Source of the DNA: Candidatus Nitrosocosmicus franklandus
GTDB taxonomy: Archaea > Thermoproteota > Nitrososphaeria > Nitrososphaerales > Nitrososphaeraceae
Direction of reading: 5' to 3'
NCBI RefSeq assembly: GCF_900696045.1
Contig: NZ_LR216287.1
Coordinates: forward strand, 806,001-870,000
Length of the DNA: 64,000 nucleotides
This document shows, piece by piece, positions 8,836-16,998 of the stretch. The position numbers and the translations under genes were made by a program. Position 1 is the first letter of the stretch; every line of letters starts with the position of its first letter. The notes beneath the pieces are model-generated. The model saw only the letters and a list, made by a program, of their open reading frames with translations. It was not told where the DNA came from and searched no databases.

Positions 8836-9108
8836 TTAGAGTATTGGCTTTGTCATGGTGATTGACTCTGTCATCTGCTTGTACAATATTAAAAAACGTC
8901 TTCCTTTGTCAGTCATCTTATAAATTTGAGCCCCATCATCATAAACTATCAGATCGTTTTTCATAAGTTGGGACAAGTATTCTTTCATTTGAAGAAAGGA
9001 AAGATATACTTTATACATGATTTTAGCCTGTATTGCACCGTTATCACCTACTGTTTCTAGTATCATTGCTATTATTTCTAGGCGGCTTCTATTTTTCATT
9101 TTATCCAA
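8836..9108 (-). CDS. winged-helix DNA-binding protein
   Basis: This 90-aa protein fits a single winged helix-turn-helix: RLEIIAMILETVGDNGAIQAKIMYKVYLSFLQM makes helices 1-2, KEYLSQLMKNDLIVY the recognition helix, and DDGAQIYKMTDKGRRFLILY the wing plus the final helix. Such stand-alone domains are common thaumarchaeal transcription regulators. ATG at 9108 (MDKMKNRSR) has a second ATG three codons later. It lies upstream of the Rieske ferredoxin gene (8421-8780) on the same strand, 55 bases away, and could regulate or be transcribed with it. Confidence 0.8.
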   Translation of the reverse strand: MDKMKNRSRLEIIAMILETVGDNGAIQAKIMYKVYLSFLQMKEYLSQLMKNDLIVYDDGAQIYKMTDKGRRFLILYKQMTESITMTKPIL

Positions 9109-9684
9109 AGTAATAATTAATTTAAAAAATAAAAACGGAGCAATACTAAGACCAATAGATATGTATTAGTGGTTTGTTCGATTTGATGGTATTGAAATTA
9201 TAATATATATGATACTAATCATTCAAACAAGCAGTTTTATATTATGAATGCTCAAATTTTGAAGAAGCAAAGAAAAAAGCTGAACACGTTATTAGTTTAT
9301 TTTATGAAATAGGTAGAATAGAACTTGTCAGATATAAACGGATCAATTGTGATAATTCAACAAGAATCTTACTACACATACTTTGACTAACCATATACTA
9401 AAAAGATCATCACATAGAAATAATTATTTATGAGACAAGTAATTTTTCATATGATTAAAGAATGAATTATCCAAAACAAAATCAATGTTTTATACACAGA
9501 GCATCGAAGTTGCCTTGATAATGGTTTAGGTTTTATTGTCTAGTGGAGAATAATCCCATCTGAAGAGAAGAGGAAAACAACATAATAATCCATGTCCCAT
9601 GTTTTCATAATAATATAGGAATGATCATTTTAATAGACAGACTATCCAAAGATAAATAAATAAAATATCCGTCAAATAGAAAGA
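9109..9684. other. gene-poor gap with a possible coding remnant
   Basis: The gap has no complete gene. An open frame on the plus strand at 9219-9386 encodes a protein-like segment (FEEAKKKAEHVISLFYEIG, then RIELVRYKRINCDNST) but lacks any usable start codon and begins right after a stop. I read it as the surviving C-terminal part of a decayed gene. The rest is AT-rich and without structure I could support. Confidence 0.4.
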
Positions 9685-10995
9685 GTGTCGAGAAGGATTG
9701 CAGATGTTAAAAGAGAGAACGAAATAGGCGCGAACGTCTCACTAAGAGGATGGGTACACAGATTAAGAAAACAAAAGGAGAAAACTTTCATCATCCTCCG
9801 TGATGAAAGAGGGGACATCATACAAGCTGTATGTCCATCGAATTTAACTAAAAAACTCACAATTGAATCATCTGTCGAAATAACAGGAAGGTTGGAAAAG
9901 GATGATCGTGCTATAGAGGGAGGATATGAATTAAAGGTCAACAAGATTACTATTTTTAATATAGCTGCAACCGATTATCCAATTGGAGAATATCAAAGTG
10001 ACGAGATATTACTAGACTATCGACATCTAACTCTTAGGACACGTAAATTTATATCTATTGGGAAACTAAGAGGATCTTTATTAAAGTATTCTCGACATTG
10101 GTTCGATAAAGAGGATTGGATGGAGGTAACTCCTCCCTTGCTTGTGAAAGGCGCAGTTGAAGGCGGGGCAACTTTATTCGAAGTCAAATATTTTGATAAT
10201 ATCGCATATCTTTCTCAAAGCTCTCAATTGTATTTAGAAGCCATGATATACAGTTTAGGCCCTGTATGGACAATTAGTCCCTCATTTAGAGCAGAAAGGT
10301 CAAGAACCGTAAGACATTTAGCGGAATTTACTCATTTGGAAGCAGAGATTCCTTGGATAGGGTTGCCAGACCTACTTTCGATTCAAGAGAACCTGATATA
10401 TTACATTATTACGATGATCAAGACATACAATCAAAAGGAATTGAATTTTTTAAGCAAAGATGCACTTAAAAGATTAGAAAAAATATCACCCCCTTTTGAA
10501 AGAATCAGCTATGGAAAAGCCATTGATATTTTAAGATCCCTTGATTGTAAGATTATGGATCAGGATGGAAAGGAAAGAAATATAGAATGGGGTGATGACC
10601 TCAGTACCGAATCAGAAAGAGAATTAACAAAGGACAGAACTAATCCCATTTTTATAACTGAATATCCATTGAAAATAAAGCCATTTTACGTTAAACAAAA
10701 TCCATCGGATGAGAATACTGGTCTAGCAGTGGATTTACTGGCTCCATATGGATTTGGAGAAATATCAGGTGGAGGAATAAGGGAAGATAACTTGTCCGTC
10801 TTAAAAAACAAGATTAGACAATCAAACTTAAAAATTGATGACTACTTGTGGTATTTGGATCTAAGAAAATACGGATCTATACCTCATGGCGGGTTTGGAT
10901 TAGGAATAGAAAGGTTTCTAAGATGGATCCTGAATTTTGACGACATCAAGGATGTAACATTGTTTCCCAGGACAATGTCAAGAATTCTTCCCTAA
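9685..10995 (+). CDS. asnS: asparaginyl-tRNA synthetase (class II)
   Basis: It charges tRNA-Asn. An N-terminal OB-fold anticodon-binding domain (VSLRGWVHRLRKQKEKTFII) precedes a class II catalytic core. Motif 2 is PSFRAERSRTVRHLAEFTHLEAE and motif 3 is HGGFGLGIERFLRW. The pattern SQLYLEA, PVWTISPSFRAE and VDLLAPYGFGEISGGGIRE resembles AsnRS rather than archaeal AspRS, but the two are close relatives. The 436-aa length fits. GTG at 9685 is used because the OB-fold begins soon after it. The end overlaps the convergent DUF763 gene by 18 bases. Confidence 0.85.
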   Translation: MSRRIADVKRENEIGANVSLRGWVHRLRKQKEKTFIILRDERGDIIQAVCPSNLTKKLTIESSVEITGRLEKDDRAIEGGYELKVNKITIFNIAATDYPIGEYQSDEILLDYRHLTLRTRKFISIGKLRGSLLKYSRHWFDKEDWMEVTPPLLVKGAVEGGATLFEVKYFDNIAYLSQSSQLYLEAMIYSLGPVWTISPSFRAERSRTVRHLAEFTHLEAEIPWIGLPDLLSIQENLIYYIITMIKTYNQKELNFLSKDALKRLEKISPPFERISYGKAIDILRSLDCKIMDQDGKERNIEWGDDLSTESERELTKDRTNPIFITEYPLKIKPFYVKQNPSDENTGLAVDLLAPYGFGEISGGGIREDNLSVLKNKIRQSNLKIDDYLWYLDLRKYGSIPHGGFGLGIERFLRWILNFDDIKDVTLFPRTMSRILP

Positions 10996-12204
10996 GTTTG
11001 GATTACAAGATTGATAATCCTTATTTTCTTGATTAAACATTCTATGGTTAAATTCAGTTAGTTTTTTGAGAGAACTGACTCTCTCTTCCCTTGAAATTTC
11101 TGCGCCTTCAATACACGATTGCAATAGTCTAGTAGATTCATCATAATTGCTCTTGTCGATAAAGAACGGTACCCCATCTTTACCCCCATGAGCGAATGTA
11201 AATTTTACGGGATCATTCCACGAGGTTTTTGACCCAAAGATTAGTTCAGCTATTAATGACACGGCTCTAATAGTAGATGGACCAACTCCGGGTATAGATA
11301 AAAATTCCTCATAAGTAGAAGGATGGATATCATAGATTTTTCTCATCAAATTCCAATCTATTTTTCGAGGCATATAATAGTGTAAATCAGAAGCAGGATC
11401 AGAAAATTCTGGTAATCTAAACAGATTATTATTAATCACGGGTTGATTTATCCAGTTATCAATCGACATATCTTTCCTACGAGTTGAAATTTTAGACAAA
11501 GAATCATATATATTAGCTAAATTTTGATGATCGTTTACCAAATCCAATGATGTTTTTTGATTTTCAATAGAATTCCTGTTTGTCATATCAAGGACTTTGT
11601 TTCCAAAGTTTGCGTCACCTATTAAACCTGAATGCGGCTCTAGAACATATCCATTCTTTAGCCATTTTGAGAACCAGTGATATCGTCGAGATGTATTTGT
11701 ACTTGTATTCATTCCCTGTTGAACGACAGACCAATTACCACATCCATCAAATATTATGTTGTGATGATACAGCGCATAAAAGTCCTGGATAGCACAATTG
11801 TCAACCTTAGCACACATCTTGCTAGCATAAATTAAAGTTTGGATTTTATCTTCGGTTAGATTAAATTCGTGATTGCATATATTCTGTATTTCACCTAACG
11901 TTCCTTTAGCTTTTTTTCCTTTGCCTCCTGCTATTGCAATTCCATGTGATTCCACGGAAAGTGATTGTTTCAAAACGGCCATTACAACAGTAGTTAATCC
12001 TGATGAGTGCCAATCAAATCCTAAAACACATCCAAAAGCCTGAAACCATAGAGGATCCGACAGTTTTTTCATAAATTCAAGAGTACCTTTATCATCAATA
12101 ATCACTTTCGTAATACATCCAGCCAATTTAGTCATGCGCCGGATCAAATAAGTTGGTGGATTTCCAGAATGCAGAGGTAATGTAATGCTATTATAATTTA
12201 CCAT
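10978..12204 (-). CDS. DUF763 protein, helix-hairpin-helix at the C-terminus
   Basis: The protein matches the DUF763 pattern: MVNYNSITLPLHSGNPPTYL, then FQAFGCVLGFDWHSSGLTT, GIAIAGGKGKKAKGT and YHWFSKWL. It ends with a helix-hairpin-helix (FLSIPGVGPSTIRAVSLIAE), a common non-specific DNA-binding element. The biochemical role of the family is not established; a nucleic-acid function is inferred from the HhH. ATG at 12204 is chosen because family members start just before LPLHSG. The open frame runs on to 12363 but would then overlap the divergent aconitase-X gene. Confidence 0.85.
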   Translation of the reverse strand: MVNYNSITLPLHSGNPPTYLIRRMTKLAGCITKVIIDDKGTLEFMKKLSDPLWFQAFGCVLGFDWHSSGLTTVVMAVLKQSLSVESHGIAIAGGKGKKAKGTLGEIQNICNHEFNLTEDKIQTLIYASKMCAKVDNCAIQDFYALYHHNIIFDGCGNWSVVQQGMNTSTNTSRRYHWFSKWLKNGYVLEPHSGLIGDANFGNKVLDMTNRNSIENQKTSLDLVNDHQNLANIYDSLSKISTRRKDMSIDNWINQPVINNNLFRLPEFSDPASDLHYYMPRKIDWNLMRKIYDIHPSTYEEFLSIPGVGPSTIRAVSLIAELIFGSKTSWNDPVKFTFAHGGKDGVPFFIDKSNYDESTRLLQSCIEGAEISREERVSSLKKLTEFNHRMFNQENKDYQSCNPNLGKNS

Positions 12205-12296
12205 CAAAATGAATACTGTCATTGATAATATTATCTTAAGGGAATCATTACTTTGAGGATAAAATAATATTGGATCAGAAAGAAACAGTGATACAT

Positions 12297-13457
12297 ATGC
12301 TTCTGACACGCGAAGAGGAAAAAGGATTATCCGGCGAGTATGGAGAAGGACTATCGATCGCATACAGGATTTTGGTCGCTATTGGGGAAGCAACTAATGC
12401 AGAGAAACTAGTACCGATTAATTGGGCACATGTTTCAGGGGTGAACTACAACACAATAGGTGATAGCGGGCTTGAATTTTTAAAAAAGATCAGTACTGAC
12501 GGGAAAGTTAGTGTAACTACTTCATTAAATCCAATGGGCTTTGATAGAGACAATCGTCCAGACTTGTCAACTGAATTCATTGAGAAACAAATGGAAATAG
12601 TTCAAGCATATGACAAATTGGGAGTTACTCCAACATTTTCATGTATCCCTTATGAGTTGATGCCGTTACCATCAGAAGGCACTCAAGTTAGTTTCGCTGA
12701 GAGTAACGCAGCAGTACTTGCAAATTCGTACTTGGATCTTAAAACAAATAAAGAAAGTGCATTAAGTGCGTTAGCTAGTGCCATAACTGGAAAAGCCCCC
12801 TATTCAGACTTGCGAATTGATGAAAATAGGAATCCAAAAATAGAAATCATAAATGAAATGGAATTGGAAAATGAATTAGACTACGGATTATTAGGATATT
12901 TTGCAGGCAAGACGATCCAAAAAAGCTGTACAGGTATTTGTAATGTTTCCAATAGTTTAGAAATTTCCAAATTAAAATCGCTTGCAGCAGGAATAGGAAC
13001 TTCTGGTTCTTGTGGGATGTTCAAGATTCAAGAATCAGATAGAACGATAGAAAAGATAAAGTACGATAAAGTAGAAATGAGAAAGACAAAAGACGAGTTA
13101 AACACAGCAGAGGATGGTCAATTGATTACATTTGGGAGTCCGCAGTTAGGAATGGATGAGCTAGGCCAACTTCATACATTATTACGAAATAGAAAATTTA
13201 CCAAACCATGCAAAGTTTTCTGTCCAAAAACTGTATATTGTAAAGCCAAGAATATGGGGCTGACAGAATCATTAGAAAAATGCGGTGTAAATTTTATATC
13301 TGATGCTTGCACTTGTTTGACTCCACTCATAACTAGACAAGACTATGATAGCATAATCACAAATAGTGTCAAAGCATCCTATTACATGAAAACATCAAAC
13401 AAAATTTCCGTAGCATTAACGAGTACTAAAGACATTATAAGAAAATATACTAGATAG
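12297..13457 (+). CDS. aconitase X large subunit / phosphomevalonate dehydratase large subunit
   Basis: This is the catalytic AcnX subunit. In archaea with the modified mevalonate route, AcnX dehydrates mevalonate 5-phosphate to trans-anhydromevalonate 5-phosphate using an Fe-S cluster. Visible family features are MLLTREEEKGLSGEYGEG at the start, WAHVSGVNYNTIGDSG, MGFDRDN, and cysteine motifs TFSCIPYEL, PCKVFCPKTVYC and DACTCLTPL that could supply cluster ligands. ATG at 12297 is preferred over TTG at 12270 because AcnX proteins start with this LT-E-E motif. The small subunit follows 46 bases later, and a UbiD decarboxylase for the next step is at 43312. Confidence 0.88.
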   Translation: MLLTREEEKGLSGEYGEGLSIAYRILVAIGEATNAEKLVPINWAHVSGVNYNTIGDSGLEFLKKISTDGKVSVTTSLNPMGFDRDNRPDLSTEFIEKQMEIVQAYDKLGVTPTFSCIPYELMPLPSEGTQVSFAESNAAVLANSYLDLKTNKESALSALASAITGKAPYSDLRIDENRNPKIEIINEMELENELDYGLLGYFAGKTIQKSCTGICNVSNSLEISKLKSLAAGIGTSGSCGMFKIQESDRTIEKIKYDKVEMRKTKDELNTAEDGQLITFGSPQLGMDELGQLHTLLRNRKFTKPCKVFCPKTVYCKAKNMGLTESLEKCGVNFISDACTCLTPLITRQDYDSIITNSVKASYYMKTSNKISVALTSTKDIIRKYTR

Positions 13458-13503
13458 TATATTAACAATTTTGATATAAGCAAAGAAGGATGTCGATTTT
13501 GTT

Positions 13504-13947
13504 TTGGAGATAAATTGTAAAAAAATAGTCAAAGGTAAAACTGAAGGGTCGATTTTGTTATTACAAAAGCCTATAAATTTTCTAGGGATGGCAAATACAA
13601 AGACTGGTGAAATTACAATCAGTAATCAAGGACAAAGAACTTATAAGCTAAGGGATAAGATCCTTGTTTTTCCAAATTCGGTAGGAAGTAGTGTAGGTGC
13701 ATATACAATTTTTGCGCTTAAGTATAACACCAATAGTCCAAATGGTATGATCTGTACAAATAAGGTTGACATCACTACTGCTTCTGGATGTGCTATATCA
13801 GATATTCCATTGGCGCTAATTGACCAAGATAACTACAATCTTCTGGTCAGAACTATTGATAGTTATTCTATTCAAAGTAATGAAATAAGGGTAACTCTGG
13901 ATACAGAAAGAGAAATCATCAATGTCGATCTGAATAAATCTTTATAG
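13504..13947 (+). CDS. aconitase X swivel (small) subunit / phosphomevalonate dehydratase small subunit
   Basis: This is a DUF126-type swivel domain of 147 aa. Landmarks are the initial ligand loop (KIVKGKTEGSILLLQKPINF), the glycine-serine loop VFPNSVGSSVGAYTIF and the ISDIPLALID segment. It partners the large subunit encoded just upstream (gap 46 bases), and together they form the active dehydratase. Start is TTG at 13504; there is no in-frame ATG before the conserved region. The C-terminal 25 residues are an extra strand-rich tail. Confidence 0.87.
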   Translation: MEINCKKIVKGKTEGSILLLQKPINFLGMANTKTGEITISNQGQRTYKLRDKILVFPNSVGSSVGAYTIFALKYNTNSPNGMICTNKVDITTASGCAISDIPLALIDQDNYNLLVRTIDSYSIQSNEIRVTLDTEREIINVDLNKSL

Positions 13948-14107
13948 ACTATACTGGACATTAAGGTTGTCTCGGCACATGGTTTTCGATGGGCGAACTG
14001 ACCATGAATTTGGAATGAAGACAAAAATCCATGTGTCGAGATTCTTAACTAATGAGAAATCTAATTGATTCAAAACGTTTTTGTATAGTTCTCTATATAA
14101 GACACTA

Positions 14108-14317
14108 TTGGTCAAATTTTGTCCTGAATGTGGAGGCAGTCTTAGTTTTGACGGAATCACAAAAAACTTTATTTGTAAAGGATGTGGTCTTTTCGCACCT
14201 AGAGAGAAGATTGAAGAATTGCATGAAAAAATAAACACAAGAGAACAAAGGAACAAGAGCGAGGATTACCTCGAATGGTGGCAATCATCAAAAAAAGAAA
14301 AGAAAGAGAATTTCTAA
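14108..14317 (+). CDS. small zinc-ribbon protein
   Basis: TTG at 14108 gives a 69-aa protein starting LVKFCPECGGSLSFDG, with a second knuckle CKGCGLF, i.e. a CxxC...CxxC ribbon of the kind seen in TFS and archaeal Zn-ribbon regulators. The C-terminal half is a charged helix (REKIEELHEKINTREQRNK) and a lysine-rich tail. The frame is open back to 14081, but the ribbon normally begins the protein, so the later start is taken. It ends 3 bases before the convergent thiolase gene. Function unknown; nucleic-acid or protein binding is likely. Confidence 0.75.
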   Translation: MVKFCPECGGSLSFDGITKNFICKGCGLFAPREKIEELHEKINTREQRNKSEDYLEWWQSSKKEKKENF

Positions 14318-14320
14318 TAA

Positions 14321-15262
14321 TTAAAAATTTTTTTTGTTTATTTCCAGCATTTGTATGGTGGTGCAAACTGAACAAATATCGTTTGAAGATGTTTCCCCAC
14401 AATTTAGACAAGTATTCTTCATATTATGGTTATTTTCTACAGATTTTACTAGCTTAGACAGTTTGTTCATAGAATTAAAACAATTATATTTTATGCCAGG
14501 ATGAGTTTTTTCTAAATCATTAAAAAATGATCGAAATTCCGACCTAATACTTTCATTCATATAAGGACACTGATCAGTTTGAAATTCTATTCCACTGTGA
14601 AATGCATAGAATACGATTTCACTTTCATACAACTCCACAAAAGGTTTGATCTTTTTAAGACCACTGCTGTACTCGATTGGTCGTGGGTACATCCACCCTA
14701 TTCGGTCTACGTCGCCTGAGAAAAGATTAATCATAAATGTTTGTAGATAATCATCCAAATTGTGAGCAGTTGCTAGAACATCAGCATTCAAAGATATGCT
14801 AGCCAAATCAAGAGCTCTACGTCTAAAGGTACCACATATTGAACATGAGCTGAATTTATCAGACGGTCTTTCAAGAATAGCCTCATCCATACTCGAACCA
14901 AAAAGATCTTTATAACTAAAAATTCTTAATTGAATTTCCTCCTCTTTACAAAAGTTCTTGACTAAAGAAAGAGATTCATTACGATAACCCTCTATACCTT
15001 CATCAACTGTAATCGCAATGATTTCATTATTATTGTTTTTTGATACCTTCTTTAGGACATGTAACAAAGCAAGGCTATCTTTGCCTCCTGATACACCTAC
15101 TGCTATCCGCTGACCAAAACTTAGCATAGAGTATTTTGAGATAGTTTGCAAGGTTTTCTTTTCAATAGAGTATATAAAACATGATTTGCAAAGAAGTTCG
15201 CCAGAGTAGCGACGATGATAGACGGCATTTTTCTTTTTACACTTGTTACATAGCGACATCAT
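14321..15262 (-). CDS. tRNA 2-thiolation enzyme, NcsA/CTU1/TtuA family
   Basis: This adenylating PP-loop enzyme inserts sulfur into tRNA (2-thiouridine at position 34 or 54). The PP-loop is VGVSGGKDSLALLHVL (about residues 51-66). An N-terminal zinc finger (CNKCKKKNAVYHRR...CKSC) and a C-terminal one (CLNCGETSSNDICSVC) frame the core, as in the CTU1/TtuA group. Core cysteines in FSSCSICGTFRRRALD and DQCPY could hold a 4Fe-4S cluster, as in TtuA. ATG at 15262 (MMSLCNKC) is used instead of TTG at 15277, because the zinc finger sits directly after it. Confidence 0.9.
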   Translation of the reverse strand: MMSLCNKCKKKNAVYHRRYSGELLCKSCFIYSIEKKTLQTISKYSMLSFGQRIAVGVSGGKDSLALLHVLKKVSKNNNNEIIAITVDEGIEGYRNESLSLVKNFCKEEEIQLRIFSYKDLFGSSMDEAILERPSDKFSSCSICGTFRRRALDLASISLNADVLATAHNLDDYLQTFMINLFSGDVDRIGWMYPRPIEYSSGLKKIKPFVELYESEIVFYAFHSGIEFQTDQCPYMNESIRSEFRSFFNDLEKTHPGIKYNCFNSMNKLSKLVKSVENNHNMKNTCLNCGETSSNDICSVCTTIQMLEINKKNF

Positions 15263-15433
15263 GATAATAAATAGCAATTTATGAATACAATTTAAAAACG
15301 TTAAATATGTAGATAGTCAAGTAAGCCAAATCCCATTTTTTTGTGATTTTTGGACCCGATATCCATAAGAATATAATAGAAAAATAATTATATGAAAAAA
15401 TTGCCCGATTTGTTCGAGCTATTTTAAGAGGTA

Positions 15434-15931
15434 TTATTTGTTTCTGTAAAAAGATCTTGCGAAGGCTGTCCATGCATTGAATGTATTGGTAGTATAGTCT
15501 GTAAAAGCATCCAATGCTTTATTGTAAAGCTTTACATTTTCACGAGTTGTATCTATTGCGTCAAAGTTAAACTGATTGCCAGCAGTAAATGCCTTTACAA
15601 AGTTGTCTATATTTTCATTCGTCTTGTTAAATAACTGTTGATATGTTTCGTTTGGCTGTGCCTGAGAAACGTTCACAAATTCCTTTATCAATCCTTTTTG
15701 ATGGGCTATTGTCTTGTTAATTACGTCCTTGGATGATTGAATAACTTCCAATTGGAAATCTGATACTGACTGTAGGAATCTTGGTTGAATTTTTACATAT
15801 TCATCTATCGACTTGATCATATTTTCTTTAATTGTATCTAAAGTTTTTTCAACGGACTGTTCGGTGAGGTTTATGTATGAAGATATGTTATTTGCTGTCT
15901 GTGTATTAGCGTCTTTAATTTCTTTGCTCAT
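15434..15931 (-). CDS. phasin-like protein
   Basis: This 165-aa protein is almost wholly helical and amphipathic, without cysteine or tryptophan-rich motifs. Repeated patterns (EQSVEKTLDTIKENMIKSID, FNKTNENIDNFVKAFTAG, LYNKALDAFTDYTTNTFNAW) resemble phasins, which coat polyhydroxyalkanoate granules. Several soil thaumarchaea carry PHA synthase genes, so a granule-associated role is plausible. No PHA synthase is in this window. Start is ATG at 15931. Assignment is by composition and pattern, not by catalytic residues. Confidence 0.65.
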   Translation of the reverse strand: MSKEIKDANTQTANNISSYINLTEQSVEKTLDTIKENMIKSIDEYVKIQPRFLQSVSDFQLEVIQSSKDVINKTIAHQKGLIKEFVNVSQAQPNETYQQLFNKTNENIDNFVKAFTAGNQFNFDAIDTTRENVKLYNKALDAFTDYTTNTFNAWTAFARSFYRNK

Positions 15932-16027
15932 AGTATATATATATTAAAGGGATCTTATAAACTTTACCATAAATAACCATTATTTTCCATATAAAGTCGT
16001 TAAATGGAAAAATGGAAAAATAAAAAA

Positions 16028-16453
16028 TTATACTTTTGTTCCACAGTTTCCGCAGAACTTTTGTCCGTCACTAAGTTGATTTCCACAATTTGTGCAGAAT
16101 TTTCCGCTTGTGTAGGTACCCTCAGGTCCCGCAGCAACAGCTCGCTTACTACCGGTTCTGCCTGCAGCAAAGAATGCAGCTGATATACCACCCATAACTA
16201 CTGCTATTATTATTATCATCAGTACTGTGTTATCTAAATTAGTACCAAACATTGCAGTACCAGAACCATATGCGCCTGCTGATTGAGCATTACTTATCTT
16301 CTCTCTTGCCAATTGAAGTTGCTCCTCCAATGTTGCTGTGCCAACGTCACCTTGTGATCCATATTGTGCAAAAGCAATGTTAAATCCTGGTAATAATAGT
16401 ATAGAGCCCATTACCAATGAAAAAGCCGCTACCATTAACTGTGCCTTATTCAT
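16028..16453 (-). CDS. membrane protein with signal peptide and C-terminal double-CxxC zinc ribbon
   Basis: The N-terminus (residues 1-30) is a signal sequence ending near AFAQYG. Residues ~76-97 are a membrane helix (NTVLMIIIIAVVMGGISAAFF). The last ~25 residues are a zinc ribbon, KFCTNCGNQLSDGQKFCGNCG. The ribbon is on the side expected to be cytoplasmic. Length is 141 aa. No enzymatic motif is visible; a small membrane adaptor is most likely. It is transcribed away from rps15 with about 95 bases between them. Confidence 0.75.
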   Translation of the reverse strand: MNKAQLMVAAFSLVMGSILLLPGFNIAFAQYGSQGDVGTATLEEQLQLAREKISNAQSAGAYGSGTAMFGTNLDNTVLMIIIIAVVMGGISAAFFAAGRTGSKRAVAAGPEGTYTSGKFCTNCGNQLSDGQKFCGNCGTKV

Positions 16454-16548
16454 ATTAAAAATTACTCAGATAGGAATTATATAACTTTTATGTTATGACA
16501 GAATAATAACATTTAAGATATGTAAATTTTCATACAAATATAGCGAAT

Positions 16549-16995
16549 ATGGCACGAACTCACGCCCACACTCATGGAAAATCTCATTCTATTAGGCCAA
16601 CTTCCAAGAATGCACCCTCTTGGACCATGGATGGTGAAGAAATCATAAAAACAATAGTCAATTTCGGTAAGGATGGAATGTCTGCCAGTGAAATTGGTTT
16701 AAGATTAAGAGACGAACTTGCAATCCCGTTGGCAAAACCAATAATAGGAAAAACCATAACTCAAGTATTGGAAGAAAATGATATTAAACGATCCATGCCC
16801 GAAGACTTGGAAAAGCTTGTTCGAAAAGCATTGGGATTACAAAAACATTTGAGTATCCATAATAGCGATAAAAGAAATGTGAGGTCTCTCGAACTGATAG
16901 AATCAAAGATTCACAGATTATCAAGATACTACAAAAGAATTGGCAAGGTATCTAAAGATTGGAAGTATGCATCAGTTATAGCCAAACTAGAATAG
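16549..16995 (+). CDS. rps15: 30S ribosomal protein S15
   Basis: This is the archaeal/eukaryal-size S15 (148 aa), which binds 16S rRNA helix 22. It carries the archaeal N-terminal extension (SWTMDGEEIIKTIVNFGKDG, a small helical domain) and the S15 core SIHNSDKRNVRSLELIESKIHRLSRYYKR. A histidine-rich leader (ARTHAHTHGKSHS) is notable. It heads a tight operon; the next gene begins 3 bases after its stop. Confidence 0.97.
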   Translation: MARTHAHTHGKSHSIRPTSKNAPSWTMDGEEIIKTIVNFGKDGMSASEIGLRLRDELAIPLAKPIIGKTITQVLEENDIKRSMPEDLEKLVRKALGLQKHLSIHNSDKRNVRSLELIESKIHRLSRYYKRIGKVSKDWKYASVIAKLE

Positions 16996-16998
16996 AGA

